A stretch of 63,263 nt of DNA, taken from Parachlamydiales bacterium. GTDB taxonomy: Bacteria; Chlamydiota; Chlamydiia; Chlamydiales; SM23-39. Position 1 is the stretch's first letter. Every line of letters begins with the position of its first letter. The stretch covers positions 1-63,263 of the forward strand of contig JACVQJ010000014.1 in assembly GCA_015661075.1 (NCBI GenBank), read 5' to 3'. The position numbers and the translations under genes were made by a program. The notes under the pieces were generated by a model. The model was not told the origin of the DNA, ran no database searches, and saw only the letters and a program-made list of their open reading frames with translations. Below are positions 8,514-17,251 of the stretch, one piece after another.

Positions 8514-9191
8514 ATGCAAGACCGTACTCAATCGCAAGGAATTGATGTAGAAGAAATTATGAGTATAATAGGTGATGTAGGTCAAAAAACTGTAATTGAA
8601 TTAGGCGCTGGAGATGGTCAGGATAGTGTTCGTTTTTTGAGAAAGATGAGAAATGATGATAGGTTTTTTGCAGTAGAGGCCGATCCAAGAACTATAGGAA
8701 ATTTCTGTATAAAAAACGATAAAAGAGTGACACTAATACATGCTGCTATTTCCAATGAAGATAAAGAGAGCGGAATTTTCAATATAGAAACTGGAATCAT
8801 TCCACAATTGGGAAGACCTCACTATGATGGATCATCGGCAAGATTACCAACTAAAGAAACCTATGATGAATGTCCTTGGTTAAGTTATGAAAAAATACAG
8901 GTTCCTTATATAACATTAGATACAATAATTAACAGGTATGGAATTAATAAAATTGATTGCATTTGGTGCGATGTTGAGGGAAATACTAGAGAAACTATTC
9001 AAGGAGGTGTGGGTGCTTTTAAAATTACAAAGTACTTTTATACCGAAGTCAAACATAAAAAAGCTTATTCTTACGAAGGAGAAGCTATGTATGATGAGAT
9101 TGTAAGTATGATGGAAAGTATAGGTTTTGAATTGGTCTTCAAGTTTGAATACAATGCCTTTTTTAGAAATTTAAATTTGAAAGTCCGTTAG
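8514..9191 (+). CDS. FkbM-family methyltransferase
   Basis: A 225-residue class I SAM-dependent methyltransferase, probably methylating a sugar hydroxyl. Motif I is VIELGAGDGQDS near residue 27. The acidic ribose-binding residue is in FFAVEADP. The FkbM-type core is seen in VPYITLDTIIN and IDCIWCDVEGN, where the Asp-x-Glu-Gly is characteristic. AAGGA lies eight bases before the ATG. The 147-base gap upstream holds no gene. It is followed directly by the remains of a glycosyltransferase, so it may once have belonged to a longer operon. Strongly AT-rich. Confidence 0.88.
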   Translation: MQDRTQSQGIDVEEIMSIIGDVGQKTVIELGAGDGQDSVRFLRKMRNDDRFFAVEADPRTIGNFCIKNDKRVTLIHAAISNEDKESGIFNIETGIIPQLGRPHYDGSSARLPTKETYDECPWLSYEKIQVPYITLDTIINRYGINKIDCIWCDVEGNTRETIQGGVGAFKITKYFYTEVKHKKAYSYEGEAMYDEIVSMMESIGFELVFKFEYNAFFRNLNLKVR

Positions 9192-9694
9192 ATGAATGAC
9201 ATTTAGTGTGATGGGATCCGAGATAGTATTGATTCTGGTATTGCTGGAGCTGAGGAAGCCGTAATATATGTATCGAAAGAGCCGGCCGATCGCGTCCATC
9301 GAGTCCTGGTATATGGTAATCCTTCTCACGGCTCCTTCCATTCAACCCAACAGCAAACCCTCGATATTTAGATGTTTCGCGCTTTCGAGTGGAAAAGCTG
9401 GATATCGGCATTACCAAGTGTTTGTCTCAATTGGGGCCTGAGCTGAAAGAGGTCGCTGACAATGTCTATTTATGGATTCAGGGTTATAATGTACAAGCGA
9501 CCGAAAGGCAGATTGATTCGTATGATGGGGTTTTGCTATCGCAATGGCAAAGAGAATATTTTGTGCAATCAATTCCTCCCTTCGAGAGCTTCAAAACGAT
9601 CTTTGGAAATGGCATCCATCCGTCGCAGTTTTCGCCCATCACCGAAAGAGAGAATCTCTGTTCATGTATCTATGCCACCAACTATGCCTTGGGA

Positions 9695-9794
9695 TTGAAC
9701 GCACTGCTTGCCGCAATCCCGCCCCTTTAGGGGTGGGTCTAGGCAAGCTATTTTATGAGATGCGGTATGCGGCTTTAGCCGCACCGCCTCCTTA
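9695..9794. repeat. IS200/IS605-like palindromic element
   Basis: About 100 bases beginning TTGAACGCACTGCTTGCC and ending CGCACCGCCTCCTTA. It contains two hairpins, CCCGCCCCTTTAGGGGTGGG and TGCGGCTTTAGCCGCA. It interrupts the glycosyltransferase pseudogene after codons GLNALL, without an evident target duplication. A nearly identical copy (I count two mismatches in 100) lies inverted at 16232-16331. Hairpin-bounded, duplication-free insertions of this kind resemble non-autonomous remnants of IS200/IS605 elements. Confidence 0.7.
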
Positions 9795-9916
9795 AATGGT
9801 CGAAAACTAAAAATCGGTTTCCCCGCGCAACGCTCGATATTTATTATGGCTTGGCTAATATATCTCCGACAATTAAAGAGGAGCTGCAAGCAAAATTATC
9901 AGATCTAAAAGAATTA

Positions 9917-10160
9917 TACACAAACAACCTGAAAAATCGGGAATTGGGCAAGGCTGCGGACCGCACGAGATGGTCCTGTGGACCATCGCAGTGGGGAGAG
10001 CGGGAGAGCGAAGCGAACCGGCCTGAAAGGCGCCCTGGTTTTGAGCCAGGATTTGCCGGCGCCGAAGCAGCTCAGCTTGAATAAGCTGAGCGATGCAGGC
10101 GGGTTCAAAAACAGTGGCTGACGACAACGCCGAAAACCGATTTTTCAGGTTGTTTGTGTA
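9917..10160. mobile_element. 244-bp TA-flanked inverted-repeat element
   Basis: Perfect 24-bp terminal inverted repeats begin TACACAAACAACCTGAAAAA. Each is flanked by TA (9915-9916 and 10161-10162). Deleting the element plus one TA restores the codons for KELDVYEHG of the glycosyltransferase, so the target duplication is TA, as for IS630/Tc1-mariner relatives. The interior is GC-richer than its surroundings, holds a GGTCCTGTGGACC palindrome, and encodes nothing recognisable. Further ends of the same family are at 3174-3197 and 11894-11910. Confidence 0.85.
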
Positions 10161-10647
10161 TAGATGTTTATGAGCATGGCCGCGTGGGACATAAAGAGAT
10201 CAACGAGGCGTATAATCGGGCGTCATTCTGGCTTTTCCCCAGTACTCAAGAACAGGAAACGTTTTGCATTTCAGCTCTGCGCGCCCAATATGCAGGTGCT
10301 GTACCTGTTGTGCGGAGTTGGGGGGCTCTGGACGAGACGGTGCGATATGGATGCCGCTGCTTTCAGTTAGACAAATTTTCCACAGCGCTTGTCACCGCTC
10401 TGGAAAGTGCAGAAAAAATCACTTTAGCGGAAAGAAAGCAAATGCGTGGATTCATCGATGATCAGTTCACCTGGAAAGTCGTCGTTGATCGATGGCTCGA
10501 TTTTTTTATGTATTAGCCTGGTTTCTATTGATGTGTTTTATCGTTTGTTGTATTTATATGAAAAGTTCATCAATGTGACTTTATCAATACATAAATGAGA
10601 AAAATTTAAACGTTAAGCGCAAGTAACTATTAAAAACAGGAGATAAA

Positions 10648-11607
10648 ATGTTATCAATAGTCTTTACGGGCAGAAACGACAATTATGGTGGAAATTTTCA
10701 GCAGCGTGTGTTTTGGCATTTAGGGTTTAATTCTAAGTGGCTAAGATATTATGGGATAGAACATGAATACATATTTGTTGAATGGAATCCTGTTGAGAAT
10801 AAGCCGTTTATATCCGAATCTATAAAAAGCAATTTTCCATTTGTAAAGTGTTTGGTGGTAGATGCAGAAGTGAACTGTTATTTATCTGAAAACAAAAACA
10901 TTCAACTTCATGAGTTTTTTGCTAAAAATGTTGGAGCGCGAAGATCTAATGGCGAGTTTGTTCTTTTTACAAACACAGATCTGTTATTTGGTAAAAAAAC
11001 CTTAGAATTTTTAGCTTCTACAAAAATTGGAGAGTTAGATGTTATTCGAAATCATCGTATGACGATAAATAATCAACCTGAACTAGTAAATCATATAGTT
11101 TCTTCTGATGACGGGTTAGAAATCTTGGAAAATCCGCAGGTTTGGAAAAACTTTGATCATGCTGGAGGCCCTCCACATACTGCAGCTAGTGGAGATTTTA
11201 CTCTTTGCAGTAGACACTTACTTGATATAGTTACGGGTTACGATGAAAAGATAAAATTTGCCAGTACTCATTTGGATTCAAGGTTTTTACATCGCATATA
11301 TCAAATTACGAAACGATTCCATGTAATTGACAAAGGATATCATGTTGATCATAATAGAAGTTATTTTGATAGACCTCCTATAGAATGGAAAAAATACGAC
11401 ATTGAACGCTGCATTAATTGGAACTTTACGGCCAATTTAGATAATTACAATAACGGTTCAAATTGGGGTTATGTCGATATTCTTGATGAGATTTCTAGAG
11501 AAAATGATTTGACGATTTTAAAGCTAAAGTCAGAATATAAAAAAACAACTCGGAATATTGCGAATCGTGAGCCTGTAATTCCACCAGCATTCCGATTATA
11601 TGGATGA
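10648..11607 (+). CDS. GT-A-like glycosyltransferase
   Basis: A 319-residue protein that opens with a GT2-like strand, SIVFTGRNDNYGG, and has FVLFTNTDLLFG near residue 107 in the position of the metal-binding D-x-D of GT-A enzymes. Later it carries a SGDFTLCSR stretch and a His-rich DKGYHVDHNRSYF, as seen in putative glycosyltransferases. I infer a cytosolic sugar transferase; the precise family is uncertain and a hypothetical role remains possible. CAGGAG lies five to seven bases before the ATG. The gene is strongly AT-rich like its upstream neighbours. It stands alone between a pseudogene and a transposase remnant. Confidence 0.65.
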   Translation: MLSIVFTGRNDNYGGNFQQRVFWHLGFNSKWLRYYGIEHEYIFVEWNPVENKPFISESIKSNFPFVKCLVVDAEVNCYLSENKNIQLHEFFAKNVGARRSNGEFVLFTNTDLLFGKKTLEFLASTKIGELDVIRNHRMTINNQPELVNHIVSSDDGLEILENPQVWKNFDHAGGPPHTAASGDFTLCSRHLLDIVTGYDEKIKFASTHLDSRFLHRIYQITKRFHVIDKGYHVDHNRSYFDRPPIEWKKYDIERCINWNFTANLDNYNNGSNWGYVDILDEISRENDLTILKLKSEYKKTTRNIANREPVIPPAFRLYG

Positions 11608-11619
11608 TATTTTAGAACT

Positions 11620-11911
11620 GTAACATCGGAAAGATGAGATTGCCCGCCTGAGAAAAATACTAAAGCGACCCAAATTCAGACCTGGCGGTGGAGATCCCAA
11701 CAGCAGAAGTGGAGAACCAGGCGATGCCGACGGAAGCGGTGGATCATACTCTGCTATGGTAAACGTGCCTCATTCCGAGAGACGACTTCACGAAGCAAAA
11801 CGTATCTTTGACAGTGCTTATGCTGTAATATGTGTCCCATAGTTCCTTAGCGCCATGATGAAGCAGATTGGTGTGAAGATACTAGCGCCCCGTCAGGTTG
11901 TTTGTCTATAT
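11620..11911 (+). pseudogene. Transposase remnant with terminal-repeat scrap
   Basis: The 393-base gap 11608-12000 contains a decayed coding stretch from about 11635: DEIARLRKILKRPKFRPGGG then SGEPGDADGSGG. This resembles linker regions near the N-terminus of some bacterial transposases (IS66-like); a stop interrupts it near 11840. It ends at 11894-11910 with CAGGTTGTTTGTCTATA, matching the ends of the 244-bp element at 9917-10160 with one mismatch. I infer that this was a longer member of that family. Transposase family is uncertain. Confidence 0.5.
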
Positions 11912-12000
11912 TCTTATTATTTCAAGCGTTTATGCTGTTTGACATTAAACTAAAATGGCTAAACAATGGATTTTAGTGAAATAAGTGAAGGTGACCTAAA

Positions 12001-12689
12001 ATGACAGAAGATTCAACGAAAATCGAGATAATGTGTGATAGTTGTGAGGTTTGTGATAGTTGTTATTATGAGTTTACAAAAGAACATTTAGGTGGGATTG
12101 AAGAATATTTTAAAAAAACACCTCCGCTGGATAATTCGAGAAATAAAGCATTTAATAAAAAAATTTATAATTTAAAGCCCGGAAAACTGAATGTTTTAGA
12201 CATTGGATGTGGCGGTGGAGAGGCTATCGAAGATTTTTTAGAGGATAAACATCTTGGGATAGGAATTGATGGCAATCCACTGTATATCAAATATTCTGAT
12301 TCATGGAAAAAAAAAACCCTAACAATTATTTTGTATGTGATTTAGGGAGGAATTTTAAGTTATTAAAGAGCTGTGAAGTCGTTTTATTCGACGTTATAAT
12401 GTCTTGGGAATGTTTTGAACACATTAAGACAGATGATGTTGATGTATTGTTAAGGAACATTAAAAACCATTCTAAAACCGACACGATTTATTATTTTTGT
12501 ATTGGTTTTACAGAATGTCCGGTACACAGAACTGTAAAAAGCAGAAAATGGTGGCTTGACAAATTTAAACAATTTGGATTGCAAGAAAAACCATTTAATC
12601 TTAGTCAGCATGAGTTGATTAGAAATTTACCAAACCTAAGCCATTATTTTTGTATGGATAATTTCTCAGAAACGGAAAAACAGATTTAA
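12001..12689 (+). pseudogene. SAM methyltransferase split at an A10 run
   Basis: Two overlapping frames together make one class I methyltransferase of about 228 residues. The first (12001-12345) has motif I VLDIGCGGGEAIEDF and GIGIDGNP. The second (read from about 12309) has VVLFDVIMSWECFEHIKTD, the usual post-motif-II region with its EHI. The break is at ten consecutive A bases (12307-12316). One extra A, or ribosomal -1 slippage, would join WKKK to NPNNYF. An N-terminal CDSCEVCDSCYYEF stretch has closely spaced cysteines that could bind zinc. Real pseudogene, slippage-expressed gene and sequencing error are all possible. AGGTGA precedes the ATG. Confidence 0.75.
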
Positions 12690-12816
12690 TGAATGATGTT
12701 TGTCAATGTATCGTATGCCTTTCAGTGCTGTTCCAGCGACACCACTAATGTTACGGTAATAGTATTAATCTCTTGAGAATCATAATGTTGTAAAAATTAA
12801 TGGCAGGTGTGATGCA

Positions 12817-13542
12817 ATGGTTATAACGATGAAACGTAAGAATCATAACGGCGGGTTTTATTGGAACAATGAATCATATCGAGAATTTTGTGTAACATAT
12901 TTATTAAACAATAAAATTAGTATTTCAGGAAAACATAACTATCAGTTCGGGATTTATTCAGGCATTACCATGCGGTGGATCTATGAGATGTTCCGCTACT
13001 ATCGTTTGCCTTGCGAACGCATCCTAGCGTTTGATTCTTTTGAAGGCCTTCCGGAAGAACAAAAAGGAATCCCGCGAACCTCAAATCATTGTAAGGGTGC
13101 ATATAATGTTAAAGAAATAGAACAGTTTCGGGATGATACGCCTCAACAGATTATTAAAAAAATTCAATCTACACTTCCTGATAATCTTATTCCTATTGAT
13201 TGGTCTATAGGGTTTTTCGATCAAGTTCTTACAGAGATTTTTTTGAAAACAAATCCTAAACCGGCTTTTTGGGTAGATTTGGATATTGATCTTTATATTT
13301 CTTCAATCCAGGTTCTGGATTTTATGTTTAAAAATCGTTTGATCGTTCCTACAACAATCGTCTCTTTTGACGATTGGGGATGTACATATGAATATCGGGG
13401 CGGTGAAAGCTTAGCGTGGAAAGAGATGTGTCAGAAATATGCCGTCACAGCACGAGAAATTCATTGTTATCGTTATGAAAATGAGGGGTCTCCGGACTAT
13501 GTATGCCACAAAGTTTTTATTGTTAATAAAATTGAATGCTAA
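12817..13542 (+). CDS. TylF/MycF-like methyltransferase, paralogue A
   Basis: A 241-residue class I SAM-dependent O-methyltransferase resembling the TylF/macrocin family that methylates deoxysugar hydroxyls. Visible signatures are FGIYSG in place of motif I, ILAFDSFEGLPEEQ near residue 70, WVDLDIDLYISSIQVLDF near 150 with metal/substrate Asp residues, and IVSFDDWG with RGGESLAWKE near the end. The start ATG at 12817 is supported by alignment with the next gene, residue for residue from Met-Val. AGGTG lies upstream. It forms a tandem pair with 13570-14274, plainly a recent duplication that has diverged moderately. Confidence 0.85.
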   Translation: MVITMKRKNHNGGFYWNNESYREFCVTYLLNNKISISGKHNYQFGIYSGITMRWIYEMFRYYRLPCERILAFDSFEGLPEEQKGIPRTSNHCKGAYNVKEIEQFRDDTPQQIIKKIQSTLPDNLIPIDWSIGFFDQVLTEIFLKTNPKPAFWVDLDIDLYISSIQVLDFMFKNRLIVPTTIVSFDDWGCTYEYRGGESLAWKEMCQKYAVTAREIHCYRYENEGSPDYVCHKVFIVNKIEC

Positions 13543-13569
13543 TAATTAAAAATTTAAAAGGTTAGACCA

Positions 13570-14274
13570 ATGGTTCATCTGACGAGAAGAAAAAAGTCGA
13601 ATGGGACGTTTGTATGGAGTGCAGAATCATATCGAGAATTTTGCGTTACCTTTTTAGCAGCCAACAAGATCGACATTTCGGGAAAATATAACTATCAATT
13701 CGGAATATTTAACGGTACGTCTCTCCGTTGGATTTATGAAATGTATCGATTTTATCATTTGAGTCCCGAAAAGATTCTTGCTTTTGATTCTTTTGAAGGT
13801 CTTCCAGAAGAACAAGAAGGAATTCCTCGACTTTCCGGTCATTCTAAAGGAGCTTACAATGTAAAAGCCATAGAAAATTACAAAAAAGATTCTCCTCATC
13901 AAATTATCGATAAAATTAAAGCAACGCTACCAGACAATTTAATATCAATTGATTGGCATATAGGATTCTTTGAGCAAATTCTTACAGAAAGTTTTATGGA
14001 TACTAATCCACGACCTGCCTTTTGGGTAGATATAGATGTCGATCTCTATATTTCTACCATCCAAGTATTAGATTTTATGTTAAGAAAACACCTGATCGTG
14101 CCATCGACAATCGTTTCATTTGATGATTGGGGGGCGACTGAAGAATATAAAGGCGGTGAAAGCTTGGCATGGAAGGAGATGTGCGAAAAATATTCCGTAT
14201 CTGCAAAAGAAATTCATTGCAATCGTCAGGGTACCGACTGCCAGATTGTTTACATAGTTGATTCAATTGGCTAG
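13570..14274 (+). CDS. TylF/MycF-like methyltransferase, paralogue B
   Basis: A 234-residue sister of the gene 27 bases upstream. It shares the same motifs: FGIFNGTSLRWIYEMYRF, LAFDSFEGLPEEQEG, WVDIDVDLYISTIQVLDF and SFDDWGATEEYKGG. The two proteins have the same length up to the last few residues. Probably a SAM-dependent O-methyltransferase acting on a sugar; a split of specificity between the two copies is likely but unproven. AAAGG precedes the ATG with suitable spacing. Its end abuts the convergent GT11 gene with two bases between stop codons, leaving no room for a conventional terminator. Confidence 0.85.
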   Translation: MVHLTRRKKSNGTFVWSAESYREFCVTFLAANKIDISGKYNYQFGIFNGTSLRWIYEMYRFYHLSPEKILAFDSFEGLPEEQEGIPRLSGHSKGAYNVKAIENYKKDSPHQIIDKIKATLPDNLISIDWHIGFFEQILTESFMDTNPRPAFWVDIDVDLYISTIQVLDFMLRKHLIVPSTIVSFDDWGATEEYKGGESLAWKEMCEKYSVSAKEIHCNRQGTDCQIVYIVDSIG

Positions 14275-14276
14275 GA

Positions 14277-15200
14277 TCAGAACTGGCGTCTCGCTTTGCC
14301 GATCTGATCCCAAGCTGCATTGTCGCAGGATTGCGTATCTCCGTAATCATACATATCTTTTGGATAGGGTTCTATGTGATTTAATGAGATGATCTTCCAG
14401 TCGGGATAGAATAGATCATTCGTGTCAGTAGGGTAAGGCTCACCATACCAAAGGCTGGGAACAACGACCTTTTTATTGGGGTTTTGATTTAGATAAGCCG
14501 CCCACCAAGAAAATGTAGAGTTTGCGACTATATTATGTTTCATTTTCGACATTAGAAACAGATCCTCAATTCCGTTGTTGCCATCAATAAAACAAATGTT
14601 TTTGTGTGTTAATGCAAATCGAGTCTTGCACCAATTAATTCGATCTGAAAAGATTACAAATTTTGTGTCGGAAGGAAATAAGGCCATTGCTTCTCGATAA
14701 TATTCTAGACCTATGAACTGATGAATTTTTGATGCATGAAGGTATTTTCCAGCTGTTCGTACATGAATGGATACTGTATTTGGATGATCGATTAAATCAT
14801 GATATTTTTGGTCTAGTACATTTAAAGTGAATGAGGAAGGTGCGAATGCCGATAAAACCTCATCGCGATGATGGTTGAAATACTTCCAGGATTGAAAATA
14901 GCCATCTAGCATGAGATCGGGTTTCGCTGGAATTTTTTCCCATCGAAACCATAATTTTTCTTGAAATGTATGTCGAATCGGTCTGGGCAGCGGAGAGTCA
15001 TTCAACCGGAAAAATAAGCGTTCTTTATTGATCGATGTGCGATTGGTCTTTGTGTTCAGCCCAGGGAAAAGCCCAATAGCGCCGGTGTCCCAAGCATGGC
15101 TTAGGGTGGCTGCAATGATAAACAACTGATTGCCAAGCTGTCCTTTAAATTGACAACTGACAAAGGGTTGGAGCTGCTCGGTTATTCTAGTTTGTAGCAT
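14277..15200 (-). CDS. GT11 alpha-1,2-fucosyltransferase-like enzyme, copy 1
   Basis: A 307-residue GT11-family protein. These enzymes transfer L-fucose (or a related GDP-sugar) in alpha-1,2 linkage. The family's motifs are present: KGQLGNQLFIIAATL near residue 18 (compare GGLGNQMF), SIHVRTAGKY near 150 in the place of the HxRxGDY donor site, and VANSTFSWWAAYLN near 230. The Asp of the HVRRGDY motif is replaced by Lys in RTAGKY, as in the two other GT11 copies here (HVRTAGKY, HVRTHNKK). That suggests a shared altered donor preference. The start overlaps the end of the upstream GT11 gene by 19 bases, so the two are coupled. No membrane segment. Confidence 0.88.
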   Translation of the reverse strand: MLQTRITEQLQPFVSCQFKGQLGNQLFIIAATLSHAWDTGAIGLFPGLNTKTNRTSINKERLFFRLNDSPLPRPIRHTFQEKLWFRWEKIPAKPDLMLDGYFQSWKYFNHHRDEVLSAFAPSSFTLNVLDQKYHDLIDHPNTVSIHVRTAGKYLHASKIHQFIGLEYYREAMALFPSDTKFVIFSDRINWCKTRFALTHKNICFIDGNNGIEDLFLMSKMKHNIVANSTFSWWAAYLNQNPNKKVVVPSLWYGEPYPTDTNDLFYPDWKIISLNHIEPYPKDMYDYGDTQSCDNAAWDQIGKARRQF

Positions 15201-16084
15201 GATTGACTTTCTCCATAGTCGTACATATCAGCCGGATAAGGGTCGAATGGAGGAACTGGTAGAATTGTCCACTCAGGAAGAATCAGTTCTTTGAGGGGGT
15301 GCTGAGGCGGTTGAGGACATCCGCCCCAAAATTCCGGAGCGATGACTGTTTGATTTTGATTTTGATTAAGGTAAGCTCCCCACCATGAAAATGTCGAGTT
15401 GGCAATGATGTTATGTCGCATCATTGACATGAGAAACATATCTTCTATTCCATCATTACCCTCGATGAATACAAAGTTGCGCTTTAGTGCAGGAAAATGT
15501 TTTTTACACCAGTTGATTCGATCAGCAAAGACGACAAAGACAGCATCGTTTGGAAATTGATCGACTGCGTTTTGATAATATTTGAGACCTAAAAAAGGAT
15601 GGAATCTTTGATCGTGATTGTATTTTCCGGCAGTACGAACATGAACTGCAACTGTTTTCGGATTAGTAATCAGATCTTTATATTTATCATTTAATGTATT
15701 CAAAGTGAATTTTGATGGAGCGAGTATTGAAAGAAGTTTAGTTCGATGATGATGAAAATGTTTCCAGGACTGAAAATATCCGTCTAATATTAGATCCTTC
15801 TGGAATGGGATTCGATCCGAGCTGTACCAGAAGCGTTCGTGGAAAATATTTTGAACCGGTCTCGGACTTTGGGTTGTATCCAATTGGAAAAATATCCGGT
15901 ATTTATTATAGGAAGTGCGGTCTTCGTTCTTATGGAGTCCAGGGAAAATCGGCGTGGCATCGTAATCCCATGCGTAACTCAATGTCGCAGCAATGATAAA
16001 GCACTGATTGCCCAGCTGCCCATAAAATTTGGGTGTGACGATCGGCTTGATATACTTGTCATTTAATGCATTTTGATTCGTCAT
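15182..16084 (-). CDS. GT11 alpha-1,2-fucosyltransferase-like enzyme, copy 2
   Basis: A 300-residue GT11 protein and the closest relative of the gene directly downstream. Motifs: YGQLGNQCFIIAATLSYAW, VAVHVRTAGKYNH, and ANSTFSWWGAYLNQN. The intervening DGYFQSWKHFHHHR block is shared by all three copies in this window. A tandem duplication gave this pair. The ATG at 16084 opens after an AT-rich 100-base stretch and lies back to back with the repeat element at 16192-16331. Soluble and presumably cytosolic. It could act on the same glycan at a different position or with a different acceptor than its sister. Confidence 0.88.
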   Translation of the reverse strand: MTNQNALNDKYIKPIVTPKFYGQLGNQCFIIAATLSYAWDYDATPIFPGLHKNEDRTSYNKYRIFFQLDTTQSPRPVQNIFHERFWYSSDRIPFQKDLILDGYFQSWKHFHHHRTKLLSILAPSKFTLNTLNDKYKDLITNPKTVAVHVRTAGKYNHDQRFHPFLGLKYYQNAVDQFPNDAVFVVFADRINWCKKHFPALKRNFVFIEGNDGIEDMFLMSMMRHNIIANSTFSWWGAYLNQNQNQTVIAPEFWGGCPQPPQHPLKELILPEWTILPVPPFDPYPADMYDYGESQSCYKLE

Positions 16085-16191
16085 AGATTGTGCGATTGGC
16101 TCCCTTGTTTATAACTTGTCTAGTAAATTAATAGAATTAAATAAAAATTTTTAAAATTGTGTTTTCCTGATATATAAGACTTTTTGCCATT

Positions 16192-16331
16192 GAAGAATCT
16201 CCTCCTTGAAAGGAGGAGATTCTTTACGCAGCTTAAGGAGGCGGTGCGGCTAAAGCCGCATACCGCATCTCATAAAATAGCTTGCCTAGACCCAGCCCTA
16301 AAGGGGTGGGATTGCGGCAAGCAGTGCGTTC
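16192..16331. repeat. IS200/IS605-like element before GT25 gene
   Basis: A 140-base element bounded by a GAATCTCCTCC...GGAGGAGATTC hairpin at the left and GCGTTCAAG at the right. Bases 16232-16331 are an inverted near-copy of 9695-9794. It sits only 32 bases upstream of the ATG of the GT25 gene, so it has replaced whatever natural leader that gene had. Its open frame merges with the GT25 frame by chance. Confidence 0.75.
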
Positions 16332-16363
16332 AAGTTTTTCAACAGATAAATTGGGTTGTTACT

Positions 16364-17236
16364 ATGGTAAGCGGTGAGGAAGTGTTAAGACATTTACAAA
16401 AAATTAACACTAAAACCAAAACAAATATAATTAAAAACATCGATTTTATTTATCTTATTAACTTGGATAAAAGGGCCGATAGATTGTCGCGCTGTTTGAA
16501 TCAATTCGCCTGTTATTCGATTCTGCCGCACCGTGTTTCAGCAATCTATGGCTGGGATCTCACTCAAGCAGCATTCAATGATATTGGGTTGAAGATTCTT
16601 CCTTCGATGAGCTTCGATCGTCCGGTTCATTTTGGGCCTGTGGTCCGCGACGCTATCGGAGAATGGATGACCCCTTCAAAAGTTGGAAAAACATGTGTGC
16701 ATCATACGATGGCCGCTGGACAACTGGGTTGTTCCTTGAGCCATTTATCTGTCTTGGTCGATGCCTATCATTCTAGTTATGAGACGATTTGGGTTCTTGA
16801 AGATGACTTTACTATCAATGATCCTCCTGAGGAACTGGGAGTATATATTGAGAAACTCAACGCTTTAGTCGGTCCTTCAGAATGGGATCTTCTCTATACG
16901 GATAATGATGATCATTTTTCATTGCCAACCGTGCGGGATATAATGGGAGGGGGTAATCTGGGAAGACCTGAGATGCCGATGACGAACGCGCTGATCGAAC
17001 ATCGCAAGGTAGGCTCCAATTTCGTGAAAATTGGAGGCAGAACCCAAACCCACTCAATGATTATTCGAAAAAGCGGAATTAAAAAAATTGTCGAATTTCT
17101 TCTTAAAAATGGACTATTTCGGCCAATCGATATTGAATTGTCTTTTGTCCCAGGTTTAAAATTATATAATTTGATGCATGATGCAGTGCACGGAAGAGAT
17201 CGAACCGATTCGGATACATACTATAGAAAATCATAA
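16364..17236 (+). CDS. GT25-family glycosyltransferase, copy 1
   Basis: A 290-residue GT25 protein. This family covers LOS/LPS galactosyltransferases such as Lex2B/LpsA and collagen galactosyltransferases. Signatures: FIYLINLDKRADRL near residue 28, HRVSAIYGWDL near 50, an SHLSVL acceptor helix, and TIWVLEDDFTI near 145 with the metal-binding EDD. A longer open frame extends back to 16184 but would translate the repeat element. The ATG at 16364 gives exactly the same length and register as the paralogue at 20387. Followed 15 bases later by a methyltransferase gene, likely one operon. Confidence 0.88.
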   Translation: MVSGEEVLRHLQKINTKTKTNIIKNIDFIYLINLDKRADRLSRCLNQFACYSILPHRVSAIYGWDLTQAAFNDIGLKILPSMSFDRPVHFGPVVRDAIGEWMTPSKVGKTCVHHTMAAGQLGCSLSHLSVLVDAYHSSYETIWVLEDDFTINDPPEELGVYIEKLNALVGPSEWDLLYTDNDDHFSLPTVRDIMGGGNLGRPEMPMTNALIEHRKVGSNFVKIGGRTQTHSMIIRKSGIKKIVEFLLKNGLFRPIDIELSFVPGLKLYNLMHDAVHGRDRTDSDTYYRKS

Positions 17237-17251
17237 CTACAGGTAAATGAG

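Larger units (their letters stand above)
9215..10516 (+). pseudogene. Glycosyltransferase pseudogene, paralogue of 6266-7303
   Basis: The three frames together spell most of a second copy of the glycosyltransferase at 6266-7303: AGAEEAVIYVSKE near the start, KLDIGITKCLSQLGPELK, then FKTIFGNGIHPSQFSPITER, and at the end EINEAYNRASFW...QYAGAVPVV...FTWKVVVDRWL. It is dead for at least four reasons. A one-base insertion follows the DP codons near 9218. A stop and frame change occur near 9368. A ~90-base palindromic element is inserted near 9709-9794. A 244-bp inverted-repeat element sits at 9917-10160. The last 120 codons remain open, which suggests the insertions are fairly recent. Confidence 0.92.

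Noticed and set aside
16184..16363. N-terminal extension of the GT25 gene
   Set aside because: The extension translates a palindromic mobile element; the ATG at 16364 aligns exactly with the paralogue at 20387.
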